Below are positions 1-8,620 of a stretch of 64,000 nucleotides of DNA, piece by piece. The notes beneath the pieces were generated by a model. It worked only from the letters and a program-made list of their open reading frames with translations, ran no database searches and was not told the DNA's origin. Positions within the stretch are counted from its first letter, which is position 1; every line of letters starts with the position of its first letter. Position numbers and translations under genes: made by a program. The stretch is taken from positions 45,711 to 109,710 of the forward strand of contig SVIN01000001.1 of the NCBI GenBank assembly GCA_015069495.1, given 5' to 3'. The stretch is from Clostridiales bacterium (lineage in GTDB: Bacteria > Bacillota > Clostridia > Christensenellales > Borkfalkiaceae).

Positions 1-893
1 GACCCGACCATACTGCGACGGTTCTCCTCGCGCGCCTTGGCGTTTTGACCATTGTAAAAATCGTACACGCGCGAACGCAATACTTTAAATGCGCGCTCCT
101 TGTTTTTCAATTGCGAACGTTCGTCCTGACAAGTCACCACAATCCCCGTCGGGAAATGCGTAATTCGCACCGCGGACGCCACTTTATTGACGTTTTGACC
201 GCCTGCCCCGCCTGAATGGAATATGTCGATACGAATGTCTTTGTCGTGAATTTCCACCTCGACCTCTTCCGCCTCAGGAAGCACCGCCACCGTTGCCGCT
301 GAAGTGTGGATTCTGCCCTGTGTCTCGGTAGCAGGTACGCGTTGAACACGGTGAACGCCGCTTTCGTACTTCAACATTTTATACGCGCCCGCGCCCGTTA
401 CGTTGTAAATCGCTTCCTTTACGCCCCCCAATTCCGTGGCATTGATATCCATTTCTTCCACGCGTAAACGGTGCGCCGCACAGTAGTTGAGATACATACG
501 GCAAAGTTCCCCTGCAAATAAAGCGGCTTCTTCCCCGCCCGTACCTGCGCGCACTTCTAGAATACAACTTCTTTCGTCGTTTTTATCCTTGGGTAAGAGT
601 AGAATTTTCAACTCGTTGACGATTGCGGGCAAACGCTCTTTACAAGCATATCCCTCGTCCAACAACATCTTTTTCATTTCGGGGTCGGTTTCCAGTTCCG
701 CCATCTCGAACGCATCCGTCATTTCACGGGAAACCCCTAAATATTCGTCGTATTTTTCCACCGTTTCCATGAGGTCGGATTGCTCCTTCGAATACTTCTG
801 CCAAGTACCCATGTCTGCGATGACTGCCGAATCAGCAAGCTGTTCAGATAAAAATTCATACCGCTTTTTAACGTCTTCTAACTTCTTAAACAT
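1..893 (-). CDS. prfA: Peptide chain release factor 1 (3' end beyond the window)
   Basis: Release factor 1 reads UAA and UAG in the ribosomal A site and triggers peptide release. About 297 residues are visible; the C-terminus runs off the left edge of the window. The RF1-specific codon-recognition tripeptide PAT is at about residues 187-189 (VQRVPATETQGRIHTS) and the peptidyl-hydrolysis motif GGQ at about 231-233 (SGGAGGQNVNK). RF2 would have SPF instead of PAT. The ATG at 891-893 is preceded by AAAGGAA. It follows the DUF1385-PrmC fusion by 47 bp, and PrmC is the enzyme that methylates the GGQ glutamine, so enzyme and substrate are encoded together. Confidence 0.97.
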   Translation of the reverse strand, partial: MFKKLEDVKKRYEFLSEQLADSAVIADMGTWQKYSKEQSDLMETVEKYDEYLGVSREMTDAFEMAELETDPEMKKMLLDEGYACKERLPAIVNELKILLLPKDKNDERSCILEVRAGTGGEEAALFAGELCRMYLNYCAAHRLRVEEMDINATELGGVKEAIYNVTGAGAYKMLKYESGVHRVQRVPATETQGRIHTSAATVAVLPEAEEVEVEIHDKDIRIDIFHSGGAGGQNVNKVASAVRITHFPTGIVVTCQDERSQLKNKERAFKVLRSRVYDFYNGQNAKAREENRRSMVG

Positions 894-940
894 ATGCGTT
901 CCTTTTGAAAATTACGCCCGATAAACCGAGCGCAATTTTT

Positions 941-2782
941 TTACATAACTATTTTTACGTAACGGTCAAAACCGTTGAAATCCTGCACGACCATCGAATA
1001 GGAAGTACCGCGGAACATCTTCACAATTTCTTGTGCCTGCCCTGCCCCGACTTCCATAATCAACGTGCCCCCGCGGTTGAGATATTTAGGCGCTTCCGCC
1101 GCGATACGGCGGTAAAAATCCAAACCGTCCGCGCCGCCGTCCAAGGCAAGATGAGGCTCGTAATCTTTCACTTCACGCTGTAAAGTATCGATTTCCGCCG
1201 TAGGAATGTACGGAGGATTGGTCACGATAACATCAAACCGACCGCGAATACGCTTGAAAAGGTCGGATTGAATGAACAAAATATCCGCTTCGTTCGCTTC
1301 CGCATTTTCTTTTGCGAGCGCCAATGCATCTTCGCTGATATCCACAGCCGTCACCTTTACTTTACGGTTACATTCTTCCAATCGCTTGTAAATGGCAATC
1401 GCCAACGCACCGCTTCCCGTACAAAGGTCAAGGACTTGGTTGCCCTCTTCCGCAATACCAACCGCCATCATCGCCATTTCTTCCGTTTCGGGACGAGGAA
1501 TCAGCACGCGTTCGTCTACTTTAATGGTATAACCGCAAAAATCGGTATCCCCAATGATATACCAAAGAGGTCTGCCTGTCAAGCGTTCATCCGCAATACG
1601 GATGATTTCTTTGGCTTGCGCTATGCGCAAAACCTTTTCTTTTTCCGCAACTTCGCTCTTGGGGATATTCAACGTCAAGGCAAAAATCCATTCCGCTTCT
1701 TCGCCGTCAATATCTGCCGCCGCAAAACGTTTTTTCGTGTTGGCAAGCAACGCGCTCATTTTACCAGGCGTAGCAAATACTCGTTCGGGAACGGTGGGGT
1801 CAGCCTCCATATCAAGGACGGTTTTGAACGCCGTAATAGCGCATTCTATCATGCCGTCTTCGGGTTCACGCGTGGTCAAACGCTGTAACAATAAGCCAGG
1901 GAATTTAAAGATAAGGAAGAACTTACTTCTCGTCTTCGCCAATAAACGCAACACTTCGTACGAACAACCCGCCACGATGGGAAGCATCAAAACTTTCAAA
2001 CCGACACGCACGAGATTGTAGAGTTTTTCATTGTCAATGGGAAGCCATTTTACCACGGCAAGATTAACAAGGGAGAAAACGACGATACTCACCACCATAA
2101 CGATGAAGAGGAAGGTCGTACCGCAACGGTCGTGCACACGCGAGCACCCGCGCACGTTTTCAATCGTTAATTCTTTCCCTTCTTCAAAACAAGTGATGGT
2201 TTTATGTTCTGCACCATGGCACATAAACACACGTTTGAGGGAAGGAATCAAAGAAATCAACAGAATATACAAGATGAATAAGGCAATACGGATACCGCCT
2301 TCTGCAAGGTTAAACCACAACCCTTCCAAGCCCGTACTGGTCTTATCGAAAATACTTTCAGGTAAAAATCCCGTCAAAAATTGCGGAGCCCAAACAAAGA
2401 TAAGGACGGCAAGCGCAATCCCTAACACCAACGCAAGACCGCTGAAAATACTGTCAAATGTGATATGGTGTTTTTCTTCCAGCCATTTCGAAGCTTTGGT
2501 CTGTTCTTCTTCGTCTTCCATGGCAACGTCCGCACTTCGCATTAAGACACGGTTGCCATCGATTAAAGAGGTAATAAAATTAACCACCCCACGAATAAAG
2601 GGCAGTCGGGTGATTTTCTTTCGTTTGTCAGGGGGAGTCAAGCGTTCGGATTCAATTTGGATTTTCCCTTCGGGATCACGCACGGCGGTCGCCATAGCGG
2701 ATTTTCCGCGCATCATAATCCCTTCCATAACCGCTTGCCCACCGATATGGGTACAAGTTTTCGTTACTTTTTCTTTTTTCAT
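941..2782 (-). CDS. prmC: DUF1385 membrane protein fused to PrmC release-factor glutamine methyltransferase
   Basis: A 613-residue protein made of two units that are usually separate genes. Residues 1 to about 310 are a DUF1385 protein: the start motif GGQAVMEGIMMRG, a conserved CHGAEHKTI region and several hydrophobic segments. Residues about 340-613 are PrmC, which transfers a methyl group from SAM to the GGQ glutamine of RF1 and RF2: SAM motif VLDLCTGSG at 450-458 and catalytic NPPY at 522-525. No stop or frameshift separates the halves. Position between rpmE and prfA matches the usual Bacillota order rpmE-DUF1385-prmC-prfA. The fusion would tether the methyltransferase to the membrane. 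The function of DUF1385 is not known to me. The Shine-Dalgarno is weak (GGTG). Confidence 0.95.
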   Translation of the reverse strand: MKKEKVTKTCTHIGGQAVMEGIMMRGKSAMATAVRDPEGKIQIESERLTPPDKRKKITRLPFIRGVVNFITSLIDGNRVLMRSADVAMEDEEEQTKASKWLEEKHHITFDSIFSGLALVLGIALAVLIFVWAPQFLTGFLPESIFDKTSTGLEGLWFNLAEGGIRIALFILYILLISLIPSLKRVFMCHGAEHKTITCFEEGKELTIENVRGCSRVHDRCGTTFLFIVMVVSIVVFSLVNLAVVKWLPIDNEKLYNLVRVGLKVLMLPIVAGCSYEVLRLLAKTRSKFFLIFKFPGLLLQRLTTREPEDGMIECAITAFKTVLDMEADPTVPERVFATPGKMSALLANTKKRFAAADIDGEEAEWIFALTLNIPKSEVAEKEKVLRIAQAKEIIRIADERLTGRPLWYIIGDTDFCGYTIKVDERVLIPRPETEEMAMMAVGIAEEGNQVLDLCTGSGALAIAIYKRLEECNRKVKVTAVDISEDALALAKENAEANEADILFIQSDLFKRIRGRFDVIVTNPPYIPTAEIDTLQREVKDYEPHLALDGGADGLDFYRRIAAEAPKYLNRGGTLIMEVGAGQAQEIVKMFRGTSYSMVVQDFNGFDRYVKIVM

Positions 2783-2888
2783 TTATTTACACCAATATAT
2801 AATATGGTTGAATTTTTTATTTACTACTCTCACAAGAGAAATCATTTAGTGAATGCGTAGTGTAATCTGTTACGTGTGTGATAAGATA

Positions 2889-2999
2889 CCTCGCGAAGAG
2901 GTGAATTGCCCTACGGGCGTGAATTGAAAATTGAATTTTCGTGAATTGTACTATGCGTACATGAATTGCAACGCTTTGCGTTGCGTTGTGGCTTTTTTT
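2889..2999 (+). repeat. Family A hairpin array A1
   Basis: Short palindromes of differing sequence, such as CCCTACGGG and TACTATGCGTA, are separated by the constant word GTGAATTG (four copies). The array ends with CAACGCTTTGCGTTGCG, TTGTGGC and a run of seven T, an ending shared with two other arrays. It lies between rpmE and the DUF1385-prmC fusion. Positions 3000-3060 hold weaker copies in the opposite orientation. Confidence 0.8.
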
Positions 3000-3087
3000 A
3001 ATAACAACTGTATAGCTGTCACTTCACTTTTGAGAGAAAGCACGGCTTTCCTGACGGACGCGCAAATACGCATCTCGTCTTAACAAC

Positions 3088-3196
3088 GCAGATACAAGCA
3101 GTTCAAGGCGCGCTGAGCACCCCGACGGGAGTGTACATAGACGTACACGAGCAAACCGCGCGGAAACGCAACGAAGAAATGTGAAGTAAATACACC
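3088..3196 (-). repeat. Family B structured element B1, downstream of rpmE
   Basis: One of five related elements of about 100-120 bp. Shared words on the plus strand are AGCAGTTCAAGGCGC, GAGCAC and GCGGAAACGCAACG. The central hairpin GTGTAC-ATAGAC-GTACAC is at 3131-3148. The element sits just beyond the rpmE terminator. Confidence 0.75.
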
Positions 3197-3212
3197 ATCA
3201 ACAAAGTAGAAA

Positions 3213-3242
3213 GGGGTTTAGGACTTGGCAGTCCTAAACCCC
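3213..3242 (-). terminator. rpmE terminator
   Basis: A perfect 13-bp stem (GGGGTTTAGGACT with AGTCCTAAACCCC) and a 4-nt loop lie 12 bp after the rpmE stop. On the minus strand it is followed by the T-rich CCCCTTTCTACTTTG. Confidence 0.8.
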
Positions 3243-3254
3243 ACGGCTTACCAA

Positions 3255-3458
3255 TTAAAGACCATATCTCTTTTTGAACTTATCGACACGTCCACCGGTA
3301 TCAACCAACTTTTGCTTGCCCGTGAAGAAAGGATGGCAGTTGCTACAAATATCTACCTTCATAACGTCGCCGTCTTTCGTCGTACCAGTTTTGAACGTAG
3401 CTCCACAAGCGCAAGTAACAGTTACTTCATGATATTTAGGATGAATATCAGCTTTCAT
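3255..3458 (-). CDS. rpmE: 50S ribosomal protein L31, zinc-binding type
   Basis: A 67-residue ribosomal protein of the large subunit, [16 protein letters not shown] onward. It has the CxC and CxxC cysteines ([15 protein letters not shown]) of the zinc-binding form of L31. The start at 3458 is chosen because GAGGTGA precedes it. A longer upstream reading frame begins at 3530, but that part overlaps the promoter and cannot be translated from it. First gene of the rpmE, DUF1385-prmC, prfA group, although a terminator follows it, so the downstream genes may depend on read-through or another promoter. Confidence 0.96.
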   Translation of the reverse strand: MKADIHPKYHEVTVTCACGATFKTGTTKDGDVMKVDICSNCHPFFTGKQKLVDTGGRVDKFKKRYGL

Positions 3459-3501
3459 TATTTTCACCTCGCTGTTAGTTTTTCTTTCAATATGCTTACC
3501 A

Positions 3502-3530
3502 ATTATAACGCTTTTTTTCATACTCGTCAA
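3502..3530 (-). promoter_or_regulatory. rpmE promoter
   Basis: On the minus strand TTGACG, a 17-nt spacer and TATAAT, 44 bp before the rpmE start. Confidence 0.8.
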
Positions 3531-3560
3531 CTGTTTTTAACACGAATTTATAAAAAATAC

Positions 3561-3589
3561 TTGCAAATTTCTCGAAAATAGTTTATACT
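3561..3589 (+). promoter_or_regulatory. Promoter of the dehydrogenase-like gene
   Basis: TTGCAA, a 17-nt spacer and TATACT on the plus strand, about 80 bp before the ATG at 3669. Divergent from the rpmE promoter. Confidence 0.7.
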
Positions 3590-3668
3590 TAATCTGTAAT
3601 TGCATACAATAGGCTATATTCCCACCCATTTTACGGGAAAATACCCAGCCTGTTTAGAGAGAATCTTT

Positions 3669-4670
3669 ATGAAAGTTTGGCAACTGCTCTACCCCAACAA
3701 CCTGCAACACGTCGTTGCACCCGACTTAAAACGTCCCGAAGATAAGGTCAAGGTCAAGGTCACCAAGGCTTTATTGTCCGAATCAGACATCGCAATCTAT
3801 TCGGGCATACAGAAAGTTCCCACCCCCATCATCCCCGGTCGATTTGCCATCGGTCAAGTCACGGAATCGGAGCAGGATTCTTTCATCCGTAAAGGCGAAC
3901 GCGTATACCTTGCAGGCACAACGGAAGATGAAGAAACACCCGACGGCTTTCGTATCGCAGGCGAAACGTCGGACGGATTTTACCGTGATTTCGTTTTGGC
4001 GGGCGTAGATGACGTTTACCCCCTGCCTTCCTCGGTCTCCGACGAAGCGGCATTCCTCATCGATGCCATCGCACTTGCCGAACACGTCGTTGATGAAATG
4101 AATATCAGCGTAGGTCAGCATATCTTGGTTACGGGCGGCGGCTTGTACGGCAATATTCTTTGCCAAATCCTCATTTACCACCGCGCAGTACCCATCCTTG
4201 CAGACAACAATCCCGAACGCTTGGCACGCGCAAAACGCAGTGGGATTTATTATACCTTCCCCAACGACGATACGTTAAAAGCCCGCGTATTGGAAGTAAC
4301 GGGCGGAAAGCTTGCCGACGGCGCAGTGTACCTCGCTTTTGCCAACCGCAGCGAACCCTCGACTCTTTTCTCCCTCGTGAAACGCGACGCGTACGTGTCC
4401 TTCTGTTCGTTGACCAGCAATAAACCCTTGCAGGTGAATTTGCAAAACGCCATGAAAAATAACGTGACTGTCAAAGGCATCACGGAAAGCCGCGCGTTCG
4501 TTTCCACCGCCATCAACCTTTTGGCAAACAAAGCGGTGAACTTCTCCGAATTCATTTTCCGCAGCCACCGCGAGGAAGAATTGCCTACATTATTAAAACA
4601 ATACGCAGAACTTTATACAAGCAACGCGTACCTGCCTGAACAGTTCGACATTATGAAATTTATCTTCTAA
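3669..4670 (+). CDS. Medium-chain dehydrogenase/reductase-like protein
   Basis: A 333-residue protein of the medium-chain dehydrogenase/reductase superfamily: an N-terminal GroES-like half (GRFAIGQVTE, KGERVYLAG) and a Rossmann half with the nucleotide-binding loop VTGGGLYGN at about 154-162, followed by an acidic residue (ADNNPER) suited to NAD. The usual structural-zinc cysteine cluster and the catalytic Cys-His pair of zinc alcohol dehydrogenases are not evident, so it may be a non-zinc member. The substrate cannot be told. ATG at 3669 is preferred over an upstream ATG at 3600 because only the former is preceded by GAGAGA and starts the conserved domain. It is alone in its transcription unit. 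Confidence 0.8.
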   Translation: MKVWQLLYPNNLQHVVAPDLKRPEDKVKVKVTKALLSESDIAIYSGIQKVPTPIIPGRFAIGQVTESEQDSFIRKGERVYLAGTTEDEETPDGFRIAGETSDGFYRDFVLAGVDDVYPLPSSVSDEAAFLIDAIALAEHVVDEMNISVGQHILVTGGGLYGNILCQILIYHRAVPILADNNPERLARAKRSGIYYTFPNDDTLKARVLEVTGGKLADGAVYLAFANRSEPSTLFSLVKRDAYVSFCSLTSNKPLQVNLQNAMKNNVTVKGITESRAFVSTAINLLANKAVNFSEFIFRSHREEELPTLLKQYAELYTSNAYLPEQFDIMKFIF

Positions 4671-4678
4671 ATAAATTG

Positions 4679-4872
4679 AGTGAATTAACGGCTCAGCCGT
4701 CGTGAATTGCGCTTTTGCGCGTGAATTGGTTTCACCGTGAATTGCAACGCTCTGCGTTGCGTTATGGCAAATTTTAACAACAACGACAGTACAACTGTCA
4801 TTTTACGAAAACAACGTTTTCAATTCACAAACTTTTGGTTCCATTCACGCAAAGCACTGCTTTGCATTTCAC
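4679..4872. repeat. Family A hairpin arrays A2, two arrays facing each other
   Basis: Positions 4679-4777 carry GTGAATT linkers between hairpins (AACGGCTCAGCCGT, GCGCTTTTGCGC) and end with CAACGCTCTGCGTTGCG and TTATGGC. Positions 4785-4872 carry degenerate linkers in the opposite orientation (AATTCAC, ATTCACG) between AAAACAACGTTTT and CAAAGCACTGCTTTG. The array starts directly after the stop codon at 4670 and ends 5 bp before the yfcE ribosome binding site. Confidence 0.8.
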
Positions 4873-4889
4873 CCTATAAGGAGTTTCTT

Positions 4890-5441
4890 ATGCAAAAAAT
4901 CATCATTGCATCCGACATTCACGGTTCTGCGCGCTGGTGCGCGGAGCTTTTATCCGCCTTTGAAAACGAAGGCGCAGACAAATTGATCCTTTTAGGCGAC
5001 CTTTTATACCACGGCCCCCGCAATGATTTCCCCGACGAATATTCCCCTCGCAAGGTATTCGACATGCTCAACGGCATGAAAGATAGAATCACCTGTGTGC
5101 GCGGAAACTGCGACAGCGAAGTCGACCAAATGGTGTTGGAATTTCCCATCATGGCGGATTACGCATTGTTGGAAGTAAACGGCAAAACGCTGTTTTTGAC
5201 GCACGGTCATCTATTCAACGCGGATATGCCACCTTTGTTGAAAAAGGGCGACCTGCTGTTGAATGGTCATTTCCACACTCCTTGTTGTAAGGAAATGGAC
5301 AACGGCGCGACCTACGTCAATTGCGGTTCAGTTTCCCTGCCTAAGGACGGCACACCGCATTCTTATATTTTCATCGACGGCAATACGCTGTATTTAAAGG
5401 ATTTGGAGACGGGCGGAATTTTTGATTGCCTTGATTTGTAA
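4890..5441 (+). CDS. yfcE: YfcE-family metallophosphodiesterase
   Basis: A 183-residue calcineurin-like phosphoesterase. Metal-binding motifs appear in family order: D9-x-H11 (IIASDIHGS), GDLLYHGP at 36-43, GNCD, the THGH motif and GHFHTP. YfcE enzymes are small Mn-dependent phosphodiesterases whose cellular substrate is uncertain. ATG at 4890 is chosen because AAGGAG ends 7 nt before it; an ORF start at 4737 lies inside the family A array and is not credible. A strong terminator follows. Confidence 0.9.
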   Translation: MQKIIIASDIHGSARWCAELLSAFENEGADKLILLGDLLYHGPRNDFPDEYSPRKVFDMLNGMKDRITCVRGNCDSEVDQMVLEFPIMADYALLEVNGKTLFLTHGHLFNADMPPLLKKGDLLLNGHFHTPCCKEMDNGATYVNCGSVSLPKDGTPHSYIFIDGNTLYLKDLETGGIFDCLDL

Positions 5442-5465
5442 GGCATTTTTCGACGAAATATGACA

Positions 5466-5497
5466 AAACACTTGGGGTTGTCCCCAAGTGTTTTTTT
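5466..5497 (+). terminator. yfcE terminator
   Basis: AACACTTGGGG, loop TTGT, CCCCAAGTGTT, then seven T, 26 bp after the stop. Confidence 0.9.
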
Positions 5498-5547
5498 GCG
5501 CATATTTTTCACCCCGCCGATAGGGGACTATACCCCAATATATGCGG

Positions 5548-5569
5548 TTCAACGCATACCTGCCCCCTT
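5548..5569 (-). repeat. Short dispersed repeat containing TTCAACGCATACCTGCC
   Basis: This 22-bp sequence recurs exactly, in reverse orientation, at 48668-48689 inside tatD. It recurs with one change at about 12082-12102, and in part at 54451-54465 and 47428-47448. The surrounding gap 5498-5684 holds no gene that I can support. Confidence 0.5.
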
Positions 5570-5684
5570 CTTTTCCATTTTTCGACGTATGCGGTTTCCG
5601 ATATATGCGGGTAACCCCATACGGGTGAAATCGACACAATCCGAGCGTCGAATTTCGTCTTATGTGTAAAAGGGCATATTTGGC

Positions 5685-5981
5685 TTACTTTAACAGCACG
5701 ATCACCAACAGCACCGCAAGGCATATCCCGCCGAAAATCCAACGGATGGTTTTTTGTGTTTTTTCATCCATCGGGGTGTAAATGGTATGCCCGCAATTGG
5801 GACATTTTCCATTCTCCATCAGCGTACCGCATTTATGACAATGCACCATAGCAGGCGTTTTATCCTTTATCAATCCCACGCGTTTGGGTGCGTTTTCTGG
5901 GTTTTGCGTTTCTTTTTCGCGCATTGCTTCATCCATTTGCGCAAGAATTTTTGCCTCTTCTTCCTTTTTCTGCTGTTTCAT
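5685..5981 (-). CDS. Small zinc-ribbon membrane protein
   Basis: A 98-residue protein with a charged, probably helical N-terminus, a zinc ribbon (CHKCGTLMENGKCPNCGH, residues about 48-65) and a C-terminal transmembrane helix (IFGGICLAVLLVIVLLK). No enzymatic motif. The stop codon of cls upstream (TGA) is part of the ribosome binding site TGAGGT, so it should be translationally coupled to cardiolipin synthase. A membrane-associated accessory role is only inferred. A similar architecture, zinc ribbon plus membrane helices, is seen at 34111-34896. Confidence 0.75.
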   Translation of the reverse strand: MKQQKKEEEAKILAQMDEAMREKETQNPENAPKRVGLIKDKTPAMVHCHKCGTLMENGKCPNCGHTIYTPMDEKTQKTIRWIFGGICLAVLLVIVLLK

Positions 5982-5989
5982 AACTTACC

Positions 5990-7600
5990 TCAAAATAAAG
6001 TTTCAAATATACGCAACAAGGCGTCGAATAATTGTCCAATCAAAGTCCTTTCAATATCCTTTTGTCCGCAAAGTTTCGACACTGCAAAGGTTTCCTCACA
6101 ATCCCGCTTCACCTCTAAAACCGCATCGTGCCCCGCGATATACACCGCATTTTCAAAATGGTGATATAGACTGCGGTAATCGAAATTGATTGTCCCCACC
6201 ACCGCGCAAGTATCATCCGAAACAATACTTTTTGCGTGTAAAAATCCAGGGGTATACTCGTAAATTTTTACCCCGCCCTTCATGAGGATTTCATAATTAG
6301 CGCGAGTCAAACGATAGGTCATCTTTTTATCAGGAATCCCAGGGGTCACAATCCGCACGTCCACCCCGCGCGCCGCCGCCTGCACCAGCGCCGCGCGCAT
6401 ATAATCATCCAAAATTAAATACGGAGTGAAAATATACACATACCTTGAAGCGCGCTGAATGATATCCAAATACACGCTTTCCCCTACGCTGACCTTATCC
6501 AGCGGTGAATCATCATACGGCGCAATCATTCGCCTATCTTCACCATTCAACGCATACATGGTATCCCCGTTTATGGGCGGCAGATATGTCTTCAGTTCTT
6601 CTTTATCCGTCCGAAAGGCATTCCACACGTTAAAAAACATCTTCACAAAGGACGCCACAGCCATGCCCGTGATACGCACCCCCGAATCCTTCCAATATCC
6701 AAACCGACGCTTTTCACCGATATATTCATCTGCAAGGTTGATCCCGCCCGTAAAGGCAACTTCACCGTCCACCACCAAAATTTTTCTGTGGTCGCGGTTG
6801 TTGAGATGCACCGCAAACACGGGCACCACGTTATTAAAAGTCATACATCGAATATTTTCGTGCAAGCTTTCCAAATAGCGGTCATAATGCGGAGGCAAGT
6901 GCATCATGCACCCAAAATCATCGTAAATGATACGAATCTGCACCCCAAGTTCCGCTTTTTCCAATAGGATTTTTAAAATTTCATTCCACATTTTACCATG
7001 TGCAATAATGAAATAATCCAACAGAATATACTTTTCCGCCGAACGCAAATCATGGAGCATCGCGGGAAACATTTCCTCCCCGCTCTTGTAATAAGCCACG
7101 TCCCCTGCCTTATAGGTAGGATATTGCGCGCACATCGATAAAAAATGCACGATGGATTGATTGCGGTTTTCCACCTTTTCCAACGCATATTGCCCGTAAA
7201 AATCAATAAACTGCGCATCGTTTTTCACCGCAGTGTTGTTTATCCGCTCCTGCATCCAACGCGTGGGTCTGCCCTCGCCGTACAAAAGGTACATCGGCAC
7301 GCCGACAACGGGCGCAAGCAACATCATCAAAATCCAATTCAGCTTGATGGACGGTCGGTCGTTGTAATTAATCAAATACAAAACGGTAAGCACTGCGCAC
7401 ACACTGACCAATACCTGCAACAACACCCCTATGGCGGTATTATACACAAACAAATACGTAAGCAATACCAACCCAACCAGTTGCCCAAGCACCAGCAGTA
7501 AAAAAATAAAAAATCGGTTGTATAAATACAGCTTGTAACTGCGGTTATTGGCAACCGTCCTTTCAATTTTTTGTTTTTGTCTTTCGCTTAATCTTTTCAT
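5990..7600 (-). CDS. cls: Cardiolipin synthase, phospholipase D type
   Basis: A 536-residue membrane enzyme that joins two phosphatidylglycerol molecules into cardiolipin and glycerol. Three hydrophobic segments occupy residues about 28-108, then two phospholipase D catalytic motifs: HRKILVVDG at 271-279 (H271, K273, D278) and HAKSIVSDD at 455-463 (H455, K457, D462), each followed by G-x-I-N. Length and layout are typical of bacterial ClsA/ClsB. The ribosome binding site AAGGA lies unusually close to the ATG, which may limit translation. Transcribed from a strong promoter at 7636-7664, with the zinc-ribbon gene downstream. Confidence 0.95.
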   Translation of the reverse strand: MKRLSERQKQKIERTVANNRSYKLYLYNRFFIFLLLVLGQLVGLVLLTYLFVYNTAIGVLLQVLVSVCAVLTVLYLINYNDRPSIKLNWILMMLLAPVVGVPMYLLYGEGRPTRWMQERINNTAVKNDAQFIDFYGQYALEKVENRNQSIVHFLSMCAQYPTYKAGDVAYYKSGEEMFPAMLHDLRSAEKYILLDYFIIAHGKMWNEILKILLEKAELGVQIRIIYDDFGCMMHLPPHYDRYLESLHENIRCMTFNNVVPVFAVHLNNRDHRKILVVDGEVAFTGGINLADEYIGEKRRFGYWKDSGVRITGMAVASFVKMFFNVWNAFRTDKEELKTYLPPINGDTMYALNGEDRRMIAPYDDSPLDKVSVGESVYLDIIQRASRYVYIFTPYLILDDYMRAALVQAAARGVDVRIVTPGIPDKKMTYRLTRANYEILMKGGVKIYEYTPGFLHAKSIVSDDTCAVVGTINFDYRSLYHHFENAVYIAGHDAVLEVKRDCEETFAVSKLCGQKDIERTLIGQLFDALLRIFETLF

Positions 7601-7635
7601 TTCCTTGTATAGTATGTTTTTATTGGTATGAAAAT

Positions 7636-7664
7636 ATTATACCACCCTTGTCAAATTTTGTCAA
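7636..7664 (-). promoter_or_regulatory. cls promoter
   Basis: TTGACA, a 17-nt spacer ending GGTGG, and TATAAT on the minus strand, 36 bp before the start codon. Confidence 0.85.
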
Positions 7665-7764
7665 CGAATACAGAAAACTTTCACAATACTTCCATATTAT
7701 ATACATACGCGCGCGTAAAGAAAAAAATTTTTTAAAAATTTTCAAACTTTTTTTCAAAAAACTA

Positions 7765-7793
7765 TTGACAAATACAAAATTTTATATTATACT
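7765..7793 (+). promoter_or_regulatory. Rubrerythrin promoter
   Basis: TTGACA, a 17-nt A/T-rich spacer and TATACT, 54 bp before the start. No obvious operator palindrome is visible next to it. Confidence 0.85.
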
Positions 7794-7847
7794 ATTTACA
7801 GTTATTAAAACTAAATCCTAATAAGAAAAACAATAAGAGGTGCAATT

Positions 7848-8486
7848 ATGAAAAAATTTGAATGTAAAGTATGTCATTATGTAGCGGAAGGCAGCGCGCC
7901 TGAAGTATGTCCCGTTTGCAAGCAGAGCGGTAAATTTGAAGCCATCAATCCTTTGAAGGGTACGAAGACGGAAGCAAACTTGCAGACTGCATTTGCAGGT
8001 GAATCGCAAGCAAGAAACAAGTACACCTATTTCGCAAGCAAGGCTAAGAAAGAAGGTTTTGTACAAATCGCGGCAATTTTCGAAGAAACTGCAAAGAACG
8101 AACAGGAACACGCTAAGATCTGGTTCAAGTTGTTGAACGGCGGCGACATCTCCTCTACCGCAGAAAACCTTTTGGAAGCTGCTGAAGGTGAAAACTACGA
8201 ATGGACGGATATGTACTACGAATTTGCAAAAGTAGCACGTGAAGAAGGCTTCGAAGAAATCGCAAAATTATTCGACGGCGTAGCTGCAATTGAAAAAGAA
8301 CACGAAGAAAGATACAGAAAGTTGCTTGCAAACGTGAAAGGCGACTTGGTATTCTCCAAGGACGGCGACGCTGTATGGCAGTGCTCCAACTGCGGTCATA
8401 TCGTAGTTGGCAAGAAAGCTCCTGACGTTTGCCCTATCTGCGCACATCCTCAGGCATACTTCCAAGTTCGCGCTGAAAATTATTAA
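7848..8486 (+). CDS. Rubrerythrin with rubredoxin-like domains at both ends
   Basis: A 212-residue non-haem iron protein that reduces hydrogen peroxide in anaerobes. The order is: N-terminal rubredoxin-like ribbon with C6, C9, C21, C24; a four-helix di-iron domain with the ligand motifs ([26 protein letters not shown], and the second ExxH pair IEKEHEERY); and a C-terminal rubredoxin domain with C179, C182, C195, C198. Classical rubrerythrin has only the C-terminal rubredoxin, so this protein has two potential electron-entry sites. Preceded by AGAGGTG and its own promoter, followed by a strong terminator: a single-gene oxidative-stress unit. Confidence 0.95.
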   Translation: MKKFECKVCHYVAEGSAPEVCPVCKQSGKFEAINPLKGTKTEANLQTAFAGESQARNKYTYFASKAKKEGFVQIAAIFEETAKNEQEHAKIWFKLLNGGDISSTAENLLEAAEGENYEWTDMYYEFAKVAREEGFEEIAKLFDGVAAIEKEHEERYRKLLANVKGDLVFSKDGDAVWQCSNCGHIVVGKKAPDVCPICAHPQAYFQVRAENY

Positions 8487-8517
8487 TTTGCCCACACAAT
8501 TATCCCTTATCATATAG

Positions 8518-8557
8518 AAACCCCGACGGGAATAACCTCCCTCGTCGGGGTTTTTTT
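8518..8557 (+). terminator. Rubrerythrin terminator
   Basis: AAACCCCGACG and CGTCGGGGTTT pair around an A/C-rich loop and are followed by T7. Confidence 0.9.
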
Positions 8558-8592
8558 CTTACATTTAGCCATACCATGTACGCGTTGAGTAT

Positions 8593-8619
8593 AAAAAAAG
8601 AGCCTTTCGGCTCTTTTTT
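8593..8619 (-). terminator. Terminator of the large lipoprotein gene (works in both directions)
   Basis: AAAAAGAGCC, loop TTTC, GGCTCTTTTT. It touches the stop codon of the minus-strand gene and could also stop plus-strand read-through. Confidence 0.85.
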
Positions 8620-8620
8620 A

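Noticed and set aside
2889..4872. CRISPR-like appearance of family A arrays
   Set aside because: Linkers are only 8-9 bp and the parts between them are self-complementary and reused, not unique spacers; no cas genes are present.
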